Source of the DNA: Oceanihabitans gracilariae
Lineage (GTDB): Bacteria > Bacteroidota > Bacteroidia > Flavobacteriales > Flavobacteriaceae
Direction of reading: 5' to 3'
Assembly: GCF_042684485.1 (NCBI RefSeq)
Contig: NZ_JBHULM010000004.1
Span: forward strand, 1 to 64,000
DNA length: 64,000 nucleotides
Shown: positions 18,016 to 24,884 of the stretch, piece by piece
How the letters are laid out: each line of letters starts with the position of its first letter
How positions within the stretch are numbered: the first letter of the stretch is position 1
The notes under the pieces: model-generated
Database searches by the model: none
Told to the model about the DNA's origin: nothing
The model's input: the letters and a program-made list of their open reading frames with translations, nothing else
Position numbers and translations under genes: made by a program

Positions 18016-18052
18016 TGTAGCTAACTTATTTATATACGTGTATAACCAATAC
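18016..18052 (-). repeat. Partial attC-like half site
   Basis: TGTAGCTAAC (18016-18025) is the exact complement of 17584-17593. It is followed by AT-rich bases read on the minus strand as TATACACGTATATAAATAA, which resemble the inner arm of the two full elements. The other half of the structure is missing, so this may be the decayed outer end of the array. Confidence 0.5.
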
Positions 18053-18169
18053 TTTGTTTTTATGAAGGGTTGTGTAAAAGAGGTTTTTTGCTGAAACGTA
18101 TTGATTGAAATAATATAAAAGATATAAAGGTCTTAGGGTAATTGATTGATGTTAAGGGGGTATGGGGTG

Positions 18170-18191
18170 TTTTTTTTTTTTTTTTTTTTTT
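18170..18191. repeat. 22-base T homopolymer
   Basis: Twenty-two consecutive T residues follow a G-rich stretch (GGGGGTATGGGG). It lies in non-coding sequence between the cassette array and the DnaC-like remnant. The lysine-rich ORF crossing it is not real. Confidence 0.9.
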
Positions 18192-18271
18192 CTTTTGTTT
18201 TGTTGTTGAAAATATGAAATAATGAGATTTGTTTTTGTTCAGTGGCAATGAACACTAATACATATTGAACA

Positions 18272-18433
18272 TCATTTCCTTTTATCCACACTATTGGAGG
18301 TAAAGCTTGCTAAGTTAAAAGATTCTCGCATCCTAGATCTAACACGTTCGCCATATTTTTCTTGGAGTTCTTCTGCGTTGAGGTTGGTTGTGATATGTGT
18401 TAGGATGTTTTTTTGTTGAGGTTGTTTATGGTT
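18272..18433 (-). pseudogene. Remnant of a DnaC/IstB-like helicase-loader ATPase (C-terminal end)
   Basis: The minus strand is open for 53 codons between a TAG (18434-18436) and a TGA (18272-18274), with no suitable start. It reads ILTHITTNLNAEEL, then EKYGERVRSRMRESFNL. This matches the sensor-2 end of DnaC-like AAA+ proteins of phages and integrative elements (TTNL, YGxRxxSRxxE). The Walker motifs are absent, so only the last part survives. Its position 160 bp from the 3' end of a tRNA gene suggests a decayed tRNA-targeted integrative element. Confidence 0.75.
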
Positions 18434-18526
18434 CTAAAATAAATTCAATTTCAGAAATTAGTAGTTTTAAAACTGGAAAGTTACTAGATAAATATTCAGA
18501 CCTAAATATGTCTTAATTCGTAAAAA

Positions 18527-18548
18527 GTGGGCAAATCGTGGGCAAATA
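18527..18548. repeat. Tandem 11-bp repeat GTGGGCAAATN
   Basis: GTGGGCAAATC is followed at once by GTGGGCAAATA. It lies on the 3' side of the tRNA gene and could be a trace of an integrative element end. No other copy is seen in the window. Confidence 0.5.
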
Positions 18549-18549
18549 C

Positions 18550-18586
18550 CAAAAATAAAAAAGCTCCCAATCTCTTGGAAGCTTTA
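18550..18586 (-). terminator. Terminator of the tRNA-Arg transcript
   Basis: On the minus strand, AAGCTTCCAA pairs with TTGGGAGCTT (one mismatch) around AGAGA-type loop bases, followed by TTTTTTATTTTT. It lies about 12 bp after the tRNA 3' end. Confidence 0.8.
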
Positions 18587-18596
18587 TAAACACTAG

Positions 18597-18670
18597 TGAC
18601 CTCGATAGGATTCAAACCTATAACCTCTTGAGCCGTAATCAAGTGCGCTATTCAGTTGCGCCACGAGGCC
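18597..18670 (-). tRNA. tRNA-Arg (anticodon ACG)
   Basis: A 74-nt cloverleaf. The acceptor stem is GGCCTCG/CGAGGTC (one G-U) and the D stem GCGC/GCGC. The anticodon stem is CTTGA/TCAAG with loop TTACGGC, giving anticodon ACG for CGN arginine codons. The T stem is ATAGG/CCTAT with loop TTTGAAT, and the discriminator is A. CCA is not encoded. A good promoter and a terminator bracket it. Confidence 0.95.
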
Positions 18671-18683
18671 TTTTTTGTGGATG

Positions 18684-18714
18684 CAAATATATTCCTTTTT
18701 ATAATAACCACAAA
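18684..18714 (-). promoter_or_regulatory. Bacteroidota-type promoter of tRNA-Arg
   Basis: On the minus strand TTTG (18711-18714) is followed after 19 bases by TATATTTG (18684-18691). This is an excellent match to the TTTG / TAnnTTTG consensus of the Bacteroidota primary sigma factor, 13 bp before the tRNA. Confidence 0.8.
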
Positions 18715-18911
18715 ACAAATTAAAAATTTATTTAATTTTTTTTATTGCTGGTCAATTCTTACAAGAAGAATACGCTTCAAGTCTTATGTTTTAGGTATAA
18801 TACAGTAAGTGATTTACTTTTAGTGATACTTTAAAAAGGTTTTTAAACAGTTGTGTTTTTTATAAGGCAAGAACTAAAAATGAAATAAAGCTACTATTTT
18901 TTTAAATAGTA

Positions 18912-19064
18912 TTAATCTAATGCGTTTTTGGTTACATAAAGTTTCCATCCAAAAACAGCCATTTGTAACTTTGATGCTTTACTTAGGTCTAAGCCTTGTT
19001 TTGTAAAACTAGGTAATACCATTTTATTCATTTTTGCTAATAATTTAAACGCTTTTTTTTTCAT
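18912..19064 (-). CDS. Conserved small basic protein of Flavobacteriia (50 aa)
   Basis: 50 aa, from ATG at 19064 to TAA at 18912. It begins MKKKAFKLLAKMNK and ends GWKLYVTKNALD. I recall very similar 45-55-aa proteins across Flavobacteriia, often loosely labelled SsrA-binding protein, with the same KxLAKxNKxxLPSxTKxxLDxxKAxKxQ layout. This supports a real gene despite its size. It is basic, has no signal peptide and no known domain. It lies upstream of the tRNA gene on the same strand with no other gene nearby. Its molecular role is unknown. Confidence 0.75.
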   Translation of the reverse strand: MKKKAFKLLAKMNKMVLPSFTKQGLDLSKASKLQMAVFGWKLYVTKNALD

Positions 19065-19642
19065 TATTGTACAGCAATTTTATGTTCCACAGAGTAAAAA
19101 TATTGATTTAAAAGTACTAAGCCAAATGTCTTGTTTTTATAAAATAGAAAAAACTTATTCTAGACTAAGTTTTTCTTTTTATACATTCTACATAGTAGAA
19201 AGAACAAACTCCATTAAAGCTTTAGCAAGTGTCATCATAATTTTTGGGATTTAGTGGTTAATAAAGCGTTACTTTTTTAATTGTTTTTTCAATATATATT
19301 TTTTGAAAAGCATCCTCCAAATGTTTTATATAAAAACTATGTATTTGCATACTGTATTATAATTAAAAAGATAATTATAGTTGTTAATTGAAACTGTATT
19401 CTCTTAATTTGTGTTTTAATTTGTTGTTATTTTTCATTTTTAAATATAAATATGTAATAATTGTAGGGCTTTTTTTTAATGCTTTTATGTTTTCTAGAGG
19501 TAAATTGTTTAAATAGAAATAATAAACCATAGTGTTCATCTTTTTCTTACTAAAAAAGAGGTTAGTGTTAAATTTTAAGATTTAATCATTCTTTAAACTT
19601 AAAAGTATGGTGGGATACGTACATTTGTAAAAAATATATTCA
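19065..19642. other. AT-rich gap of 578 bp with little structure
   Basis: No ORF is credible. A short hairpin (AAAAACTTA paired with TAAGTTTTT near 19149-19174, T-rich afterwards) may be a terminator of lost or unseen genes. TACATTTG at 19620-19627 is a good -7 box for the endonuclease gene starting at 19643, without a clear -33 partner. Confidence 0.5.
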
Positions 19643-21607
19643 ATGAAAAAGCAATTTTCCCTACTTGTCCTTTTATTTGTTTGTCAGTTTACTTTTAGTC
19701 AAATTGTTATTAACGAACTAGATTGCGATACGCCAAGTACAGACGATAAAGAGTTTGTAGAACTAAAATCTGATACACCATACTTTTCTTTAGATGGTTA
19801 CGTGCTGGTTTTCTTTAATGGTTCCAGTTCTGGAGGAGATTCTAGTTATTTTACTGTAGCATTAGATGGTTACCAAACAGATATTAATGGATTGCTAGTA
19901 ATTGGTAGCGATACTCTAGCTCCATTTCCGCAGTTGTTAATATCAGCTAATACTATTCAAAACGGAGCAGATGCAGTAGCAATTTATTCTGGAAGCGAAT
20001 CTGATTTTCCTGAAGGAACATTAGCAACCCAAACCAATTTAATTGATGCTTTGGTGTATGATACTAGTGATTCTGATGATAGCGTTTTAATGTCGCTTTT
20101 AGGAGTTACAGAGCAAATTAATGAAGGATCTAGTAATAATACCAACTCTATTCAACGTTTACAAGATGGCTCTTATGTTTCTACTACACCAACACCTCGA
20201 GAAGTTAACGATGGAGTAGGAGAAAGTTTTATAGCAATTAGTATGGCTACAGATCAAGACCAGTATAATGAAGGAGAATCTTTTGATATTGTTTTTTCTA
20301 CTGAAGAAAATGTTACCGAAGACATTACTTTTAGTTTTACTTTAGATAATTATGGTTTTAATGCTTCTGACTTTTCTGGAGATACAACAGTTACCATTCC
20401 TAATGGATTCAATTCTGTGTCTACTACAATTACTCTAATTAATGATACTGTAGATGAAGGTGATGAAGAGCTAATAATAAAATACGAAAACTTAAATTGG
20501 CCTTATATAGCTAATAATAACTTTTTAAAATTAAGAGTTAATGATGATGATTTTACAGTTGCTCCTTTTGGTACACCATTAAACCCAACCTATGGAATAG
20601 TACAAAGTACACAACCTGCAGGATATTATGATAGTCTAGATGGATTGGCAGATGCAGAGTTGCACCAAGCATTGCAAGATATTATTGCAGATCCTAGCAT
20701 AGTAAGAGCGCAAACATATGCAGATGTTATAGATATATTAAAAGAAGCAGATCAAAATCCAGCCAATAGTAATCAAGTGTGGTTGCTGTATACAGAACAA
20801 GGTAGAGCAAAATTAGATTACCAACTTACTTCTGATAGTAATGGAAAATGGAATAGAGAACATACTTACCCTAGATCTCGTGGTGGTTTTTATAGTATAG
20901 AAGAAGATGAAATAGCAGATGGAGTAGATGTTTTTTGGACAACCAAAGCAGATTCTTTACGTCATGGTAATTCAGATGCACACGCTTTAAGAGCAGTAGA
21001 TGGTCCAGAAAATAGTTCCCGTAATAATAAAAATTATGGAGATCCAATTTTAGGAGGTTATAATGGTCCAGAAAATACACTTGGAAGTTTTTATGGAGAT
21101 GTAGCTAGAAGTGTTTTGTATATGGAAATTCGTTTTAATGGTTTACAAGTTGTAAATGGTTTTTCTGAAGATACAACAGGTGAGTTAGGTGATTTAGCCA
21201 CATTATTAGAATGGCATAGAAATGATCCACCTGATGATTTTGAAATGAATAGAAATAATGTAGTGTACAATTGGCAGTTTAATAGAAACCCTTTTATAGA
21301 CCAACCTGATTTAGTAGAGTATATTTGGGGAAATATGCAAGGTCAAGCTTGGGATCAAGAATTAAGTGCTGCTGAAAATACAACGTTGCAAGTGGAAGTT
21401 TATCCTAATCCTGCAACAAATATGGTTTATGTTAACGGACTTTTAAGTCCAGCAAAAGTTGAAGTTTTTTCTGTTGAAGGAAGAAAAGTAAAAACGTATC
21501 CTATAAACGGAAATACGGTTTTAAATGTTAATCTTTCTACTGGAATGTATCTCTTTAAAATTACTTCAGAAGATAAAGCAACAGTAAAAAAGATATTTAT
21601 AAATTAA
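19643..21607 (+). CDS. Secreted endonuclease I family nuclease with T9SS type A sorting domain
   Basis: 654 aa with a signal peptide (1-19, ending FTFSQ). A lamin-tail-like domain lies at about 20-190 (IVINELDCDTPSTDDKEFVEL) and a Calx-beta-like domain at about 195-302. The endonuclease I domain spans about 325-580. The nuclease motif is KWNREHTYPRSRGG with catalytic His407; the HALRAVDGPENSSRNNKNYG segment is the conserved downstream part. Residues about 585-654 form the type A T9SS C-terminal domain (YPNPATNMVYVNG, MYLFKITSEDKATVKKIFIN). It is an extracellular DNA/RNA-degrading enzyme, probably used for nutrient scavenging. It is monocistronic: a terminator lies 20 bp after the stop. Confidence 0.93.
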   Translation: MKKQFSLLVLLFVCQFTFSQIVINELDCDTPSTDDKEFVELKSDTPYFSLDGYVLVFFNGSSSGGDSSYFTVALDGYQTDINGLLVIGSDTLAPFPQLLISANTIQNGADAVAIYSGSESDFPEGTLATQTNLIDALVYDTSDSDDSVLMSLLGVTEQINEGSSNNTNSIQRLQDGSYVSTTPTPREVNDGVGESFIAISMATDQDQYNEGESFDIVFSTEENVTEDITFSFTLDNYGFNASDFSGDTTVTIPNGFNSVSTTITLINDTVDEGDEELIIKYENLNWPYIANNNFLKLRVNDDDFTVAPFGTPLNPTYGIVQSTQPAGYYDSLDGLADAELHQALQDIIADPSIVRAQTYADVIDILKEADQNPANSNQVWLLYTEQGRAKLDYQLTSDSNGKWNREHTYPRSRGGFYSIEEDEIADGVDVFWTTKADSLRHGNSDAHALRAVDGPENSSRNNKNYGDPILGGYNGPENTLGSFYGDVARSVLYMEIRFNGLQVVNGFSEDTTGELGDLATLLEWHRNDPPDDFEMNRNNVVYNWQFNRNPFIDQPDLVEYIWGNMQGQAWDQELSAAENTTLQVEVYPNPATNMVYVNGLLSPAKVEVFSVEGRKVKTYPINGNTVLNVNLSTGMYLFKITSEDKATVKKIFIN

Positions 21608-21627
21608 AAAAACTTAAATAATATATA

Positions 21628-21663
21628 AAAAAAAGCGCAAACTGTAGGTTTGCGCTTTTTTTT
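21628..21663. terminator. Bidirectional terminator between convergent genes
   Basis: A 13-bp perfect stem, AAAAAGCGCAAAC (21630-21642) with its complement at 21648-21660, has a 5-base loop, A run before and T run after. It serves the nuclease gene and the M56 gene, which converge here. Confidence 0.9.
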
Positions 21664-21679
21664 GTAAGGTCAATTAAAC

Positions 21680-23329
21680 CTATTTAGTAGTAATAAATAT
21701 AACGCCATCTTTGGCTTTTGGTCCATATTTTTTGGTCATTTTATCTCCTTTAAATACTTGCATGCTAGAAATATGATTTGGGTCTAATTCTTCCATAGCT
21801 TTTCTTGTAGATTCTTTGTCGTCTATAAATATTAATACACTGTTTTCAATATCTGTGGCAATCATTGATGAATCGTCATCCGTTATGGTTTCGATAATAT
21901 CAATGTCATCCTCATCTTCAACCGAAGTTTGTTTGTTTTGGAATTCCTTTTTGGTAATAAATATTGTTTCTTCTTCTTTTTCAGAGGCATCAGAATCTAA
22001 ATCTTTAGTTTTTCTTATAATTACCACTTTGTCTTCTTCACTGTTTTTATTTTCATCTTCCACAATAACTTCTATATCATGGTTTGATTCTGTAGCATCT
22101 TCCTCAGAGATTATTAAATTACTACCAGAACCCGATTTTACAATTTTAGTAGTTATATCTTCTGTTATTTGTGTTCTGTCTTCTTCTATTGTTCCTATTA
22201 TAAGGCTTTCGTTTTTACTGTTATAAGTTATTTTAATAGGTTTAATAGCGTCTTTAGAATCTGAACTATAGTTGGTTTTCGTGTTTTGTGAAACTCCTTT
22301 TATTTTAAGAGCTATTATTTCATTTAAGTCATTTCGTTTAATAGCTTTAAAACTTAGGTCAACGTTCTTTTTTTTAAATGTTGCTTTAACTTCTTCAAGA
22401 GCAGCATCTGTATAATTTTTGTCTATAATTGCTATTTCAATAGAACTAATAATAGTTTGGTTACTATTTACAGTGCTTTGATTTAAATACACTTCTTTGG
22501 TATTAAAACTCATTAAAAATAGAGCTAATACAGGTAGTATTAATGTGTACTTTAAAAGATTTAATTTGTTTGATTTTGATTTGTGTAACATAACGATTCG
22601 TTTTTTGATTAATGATGTGTAAAAATTATTTGTTAGTATTAATTGCGGATTAGAAACGGTTGTTTTAAGTAAAACATATTCGTAACTTTTTTTACAAGAC
22701 GAAATACTTTGCGCGTTTTTATCTGCAATAAATTCTAAATTTTGTAATGCTTCCTTTTTGTACAACCAGATAAACGGATTAAACCAAAAAACAATACTTG
22801 CTAATTGCATAAGCAAGGCGTCTATAGAATGCCATTGATTAACATGTACTTTTTCATGGTTAATAATATGTTTTAATTCTTCTTGATTAAATTGTTTTGG
22901 GTTGTATACTATATATTTAAAAAAGGAAAATGGAGATATTGTATCTTCGGTTTCTATAATGTTGAAACCATTTTTTTTATAAGATTTATTTTTACAAAGC
23001 AATTGCACTAAAGAAGCTAACTCAATAACTAATTTTATTAAAAAGAAACTTACACCTATTAAATAGATGCTTGATATTATAATATAATTATAGTCTGTAT
23101 TTGTCGTGTTTGCTGTACTTACATTTGTAGAATAGGCAGAAAGATCAATTGCTGTATTTGGGTTTTCTATATAAATAGGTATAATTAACAAAGGAGCTAC
23201 AACTGTTGCTAAAATTCCTGTAATTAAAAACCATCTATTACTTTCAAAAAATGTTTCGCGTTGCAGTAAACACGTATAGCATATATAAAAAAGTGCAGTA
23301 ATGGCAGATGCTTTTAAAAAATATTCCAT
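21680..23329 (-). CDS. M56 family (BlaR1-like) membrane metallopeptidase with plug-like C terminus
   Basis: 549 aa. Four or five transmembrane segments lie in residues 1-110 and 255-275. The zinc motif HEKVH (158-162) sits in the cytoplasmic M56 domain, with IADKNA downstream as the third-ligand region. A long, acidic, low-complexity region spans about 330-500. The final residues (KKYGPKAKDGVIFITTK) resemble the end of a TonB receptor plug domain, a known oddity of Bacteroidota M56 proteins. It lies 2 bp after a BlaI-family repressor gene, so this is a BlaR/BlaI-type pair in which the protease relieves repression. The inducing signal is unknown; no beta-lactamase is attached. Confidence 0.9.
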   Translation of the reverse strand: MEYFLKASAITALFYICYTCLLQRETFFESNRWFLITGILATVVAPLLIIPIYIENPNTAIDLSAYSTNVSTANTTNTDYNYIIISSIYLIGVSFFLIKLVIELASLVQLLCKNKSYKKNGFNIIETEDTISPFSFFKYIVYNPKQFNQEELKHIINHEKVHVNQWHSIDALLMQLASIVFWFNPFIWLYKKEALQNLEFIADKNAQSISSCKKSYEYVLLKTTVSNPQLILTNNFYTSLIKKRIVMLHKSKSNKLNLLKYTLILPVLALFLMSFNTKEVYLNQSTVNSNQTIISSIEIAIIDKNYTDAALEEVKATFKKKNVDLSFKAIKRNDLNEIIALKIKGVSQNTKTNYSSDSKDAIKPIKITYNSKNESLIIGTIEEDRTQITEDITTKIVKSGSGSNLIISEEDATESNHDIEVIVEDENKNSEEDKVVIIRKTKDLDSDASEKEEETIFITKKEFQNKQTSVEDEDDIDIIETITDDDSSMIATDIENSVLIFIDDKESTRKAMEELDPNHISSMQVFKGDKMTKKYGPKAKDGVIFITTK

Positions 23330-23331
23330 GT

Positions 23332-23691
23332 TTACTTTTTTTGTTCTATTATTGAAATAATTTCTTTTAATTCAGCTACACTAATTTTTTCTTCTTTAGC
23401 AAAAAAGGAAACTACATTTTTGTAAGAACTATTAAAATAATTATCAATAGCAGTGCTCATAAACTTCTTTTTATAAGCTTCTTTAGTTATAATAGGAAAG
23501 TATTGATGTGTCTTTCCGTAAGCAGTATAACTAACATAGCCTTTTTCTTCTAAGTTTCTAATAATAGTAGAAAGGGTGTTGTAGTGAGGTTTGTCTGTAG
23601 TTATTTCTTTTAAAACATCTTTTACAAAAGCTTTTTCCAGCTTCCATAAAATGTGCATAATCTCTTCTTCTTTATTGGTTAACTTTTGCAT
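23332..23691 (-). CDS. BlaI/MecI/CopY family transcriptional repressor
   Basis: 119 aa. It has a winged helix in the first 75 residues (LTNKEEEIMHILWKLEKAFV, HYNTLSTIIRNLEEKGYVSY) and a helical dimerisation region after it. This is the full family length and pattern, including the TLSTIIRNLEEKG recognition helix. It is the first gene of a two-gene operon with the M56 protease. Two palindromes of the same form, AACTA-N6-TAGTT, sit on its own promoter, so it very probably represses itself. The divergent antiporter gene begins 158 bp away and may share the control. Confidence 0.92.
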   Translation of the reverse strand: MQKLTNKEEEIMHILWKLEKAFVKDVLKEITTDKPHYNTLSTIIRNLEEKGYVSYTAYGKTHQYFPIITKEAYKKKFMSTAIDNYFNSSYKNVVSFFAKEEKISVAELKEIISIIEQKK

Positions 23692-23737
23692 AAACTTAAA
23701 TGTTAGTTTTTAATACAATACATTATATAAGCGTATT

Positions 23738-23768
23738 CAAATATATAACTATATTTATAGTTATACAA
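23738..23768 (-). promoter_or_regulatory. Promoter of the blaI-M56 operon
   Basis: On the minus strand TTG (23766-23768) and TATATTTG (23738-23745) are separated by 20 bases, matching the Bacteroidota consensus. It lies 46 bp before the repressor ATG. Confidence 0.7.
23747..23762. promoter_or_regulatory. Palindromic operator 1 (putative BlaI site)
   Basis: AACTATATTTATAGTT is a perfect dyad (extending to TATAACTAT/ATAGTTATA) lying exactly between the -33 and -7 boxes of the blaI promoter. It has the same half-site as operator 2, 20 bp away. Confidence 0.75.
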
Positions 23769-23782
23769 CTACTTGTGTAGTT
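23767..23782. promoter_or_regulatory. Palindromic operator 2 (putative BlaI site)
   Basis: AACTACTTGTGTAGTT is a perfect dyad overlapping the -33 element of the blaI promoter. Centre-to-centre spacing to operator 1 is 20 bp, two helical turns, so two repressor dimers could bind one DNA face. Confidence 0.75.
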
Positions 23783-23801
23783 ATTTAACTAAATTTTAAG
23801 T

Positions 23802-23835
23802 TTTGCTTTTTCATTTAGAAGAAATAGTATCTTCG
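23802..23835 (+). promoter_or_regulatory. Probable promoter of the Ca/Na antiporter gene
   Basis: TTTG (23802-23805), 22 bases, then TATCTTCG (23828-23835, one mismatch to TAnnTTTG). It lies 14 bp before the ATG and 20 bp after operator 2. Confidence 0.55.
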
Positions 23836-23849
23836 CACAAAAAGTAAAT

Positions 23850-24791
23850 ATGAGTGTAGTATTTTTAATTTTAGGCTTTGTTTTGTTGGTAATAGGAGGA
23901 GAGTTTCTTGTTCGAGCTTCTGTTGCTTTATCTTTTAAATTAAACATATCTAAAATAGTAATAGGTATGACAGTAGTTTCTTTTGCAACTTCTGCACCAG
24001 AATTACTAGTTAGTTTAAATGCAGCCTTGTCTGGCTCGCCAGCTATTGCTATAAATAATGTAGTAGGTTCTAATATTGCTAATATAGGTTTGGTGTTAGG
24101 TATAACTGCTATAGTTGGTGCTATTGCTGTAGATAAGTCGTTTTACAAAGTGAATTGGCCAGTTATGATGTTGTTTTCTATAGCTCTTTATTATTTTTTA
24201 TGGAATGATAGCCAGTTAACAGCAATAGAAGGAGGAGTGCTTTTTGCAGCTTTAATTGCTTTTATAATCTTTTTAATTAAGAATCAAAAAAACGATGAAG
24301 TTTCAGAAGAAGTAGATGCTGCACTAGCAACTGTTTCTAATTTTAAAATATTTATTTGGTTATTAATAGGTGCTTCGGCCTTATACTTTGGTAGTGAGTG
24401 GTTAGTAAAAGGTGCTACAGAAATAGCTACACTTCTTGGTGTTAGTGAAGCTGTAATTGGTGTTACCATGATTGCCATAGGTACTAGTGTACCAGAATTA
24501 GCAGCTTCGGTTATTGCTGCAGCGAAACAAGAAAAAGCAATCTCATTAGGAAACCTATTAGGTTCTAATATTTTTAATATAGGTTCTGTGCTTGGTTTAA
24601 CTTCTATAATTAAAACCATTCCTGTTACAGAGCCTTTAATTCTGTCTCGTGATATTTTTTGGATGTTAATTTTTGCTGCAAGTGTTCTTGTATTGGCTCT
24701 TTTACCAAAAAAGCATGAGATAAATAAAATTAAAGGATTTGGCCTAGTGGTGCTTTATGGTATTTTTATATTCTTAGTATTTAAAGGGTAA
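23850..24791 (+). CDS. Calcium/sodium antiporter (CaCA family, YrbG type)
   Basis: 313 aa integral membrane protein of about ten transmembrane segments. It is built as two inverted halves, each with the family signature: SFATSAPELLVSL then GSNIANIGLVLG in the first half, and AIGTSVPELAASVIAA then GSNIFNIGSVLGL in the second. The Glu in each xPEL motif binds the cation. It exchanges sodium or protons for calcium across the inner membrane. It is divergent from the BlaI repressor gene and has its own likely promoter. A terminator lies about 35 bp after the stop. Confidence 0.94.
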   Translation: MSVVFLILGFVLLVIGGEFLVRASVALSFKLNISKIVIGMTVVSFATSAPELLVSLNAALSGSPAIAINNVVGSNIANIGLVLGITAIVGAIAVDKSFYKVNWPVMMLFSIALYYFLWNDSQLTAIEGGVLFAALIAFIIFLIKNQKNDEVSEEVDAALATVSNFKIFIWLLIGASALYFGSEWLVKGATEIATLLGVSEAVIGVTMIAIGTSVPELAASVIAAAKQEKAISLGNLLGSNIFNIGSVLGLTSIIKTIPVTEPLILSRDIFWMLIFAASVLVLALLPKKHEINKIKGFGLVVLYGIFIFLVFKG

Positions 24792-24824
24792 ATAAAGAAA
24801 GAGTAAAGAATAAATAAAGAATAA

Positions 24825-24856
24825 AAAAAAGGTTGTCTAAACAGACAACCTTTTTT
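24825..24856. terminator. Bidirectional terminator, antiporter/glutamine synthetase
   Basis: AAAAAAGGTTGTCT (24825-24838) pairs perfectly with 24843-24856 around AAAC. It lies between two convergent genes. Confidence 0.92.
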
Positions 24857-24884
24857 AATGGATATTAAAATAATGTAAACAAAA

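Larger units (their letters stand above)
14511..18025 (-). mobile_element. Putative integron-like gene cassette array (no integrase visible)
   Basis: Two consecutive single-gene units on one strand (133-aa and 828-aa genes) are separated by about 140-bp structured repeats. In each unit the sequence that opens it is complementary to the sequence that closes it. The 133-aa unit opens GTTAGCTACA and closes TGTAGCTAAC. The 828-aa unit opens GTTGCCAACAATTGT and its closing sequence, reversed, is GTTGGCAATAGTTGT. In integrons this follows from each cassette carrying the two halves of its own attC site. No integrase gene is seen, so it would be a cluster of attC sites without integrase. The cassette reading is inference. 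Confidence 0.45.

Noticed and set aside
18060..18248. 62-aa ORF on the minus strand
   Set aside because: It reads through the 22-T tract as a lysine run, has no family likeness and low-complexity composition.
21816..22226. 136-aa plus-strand ORF
   Set aside because: It is the complement of the acidic linker of the M56 gene; serine-rich shadow translation.
23850..24791. Possible calcium riboswitch or direct BlaI site in the antiporter leader
   Set aside because: The leader is only 14 bp from the -7 box to the ATG, leaving no room for a riboswitch.
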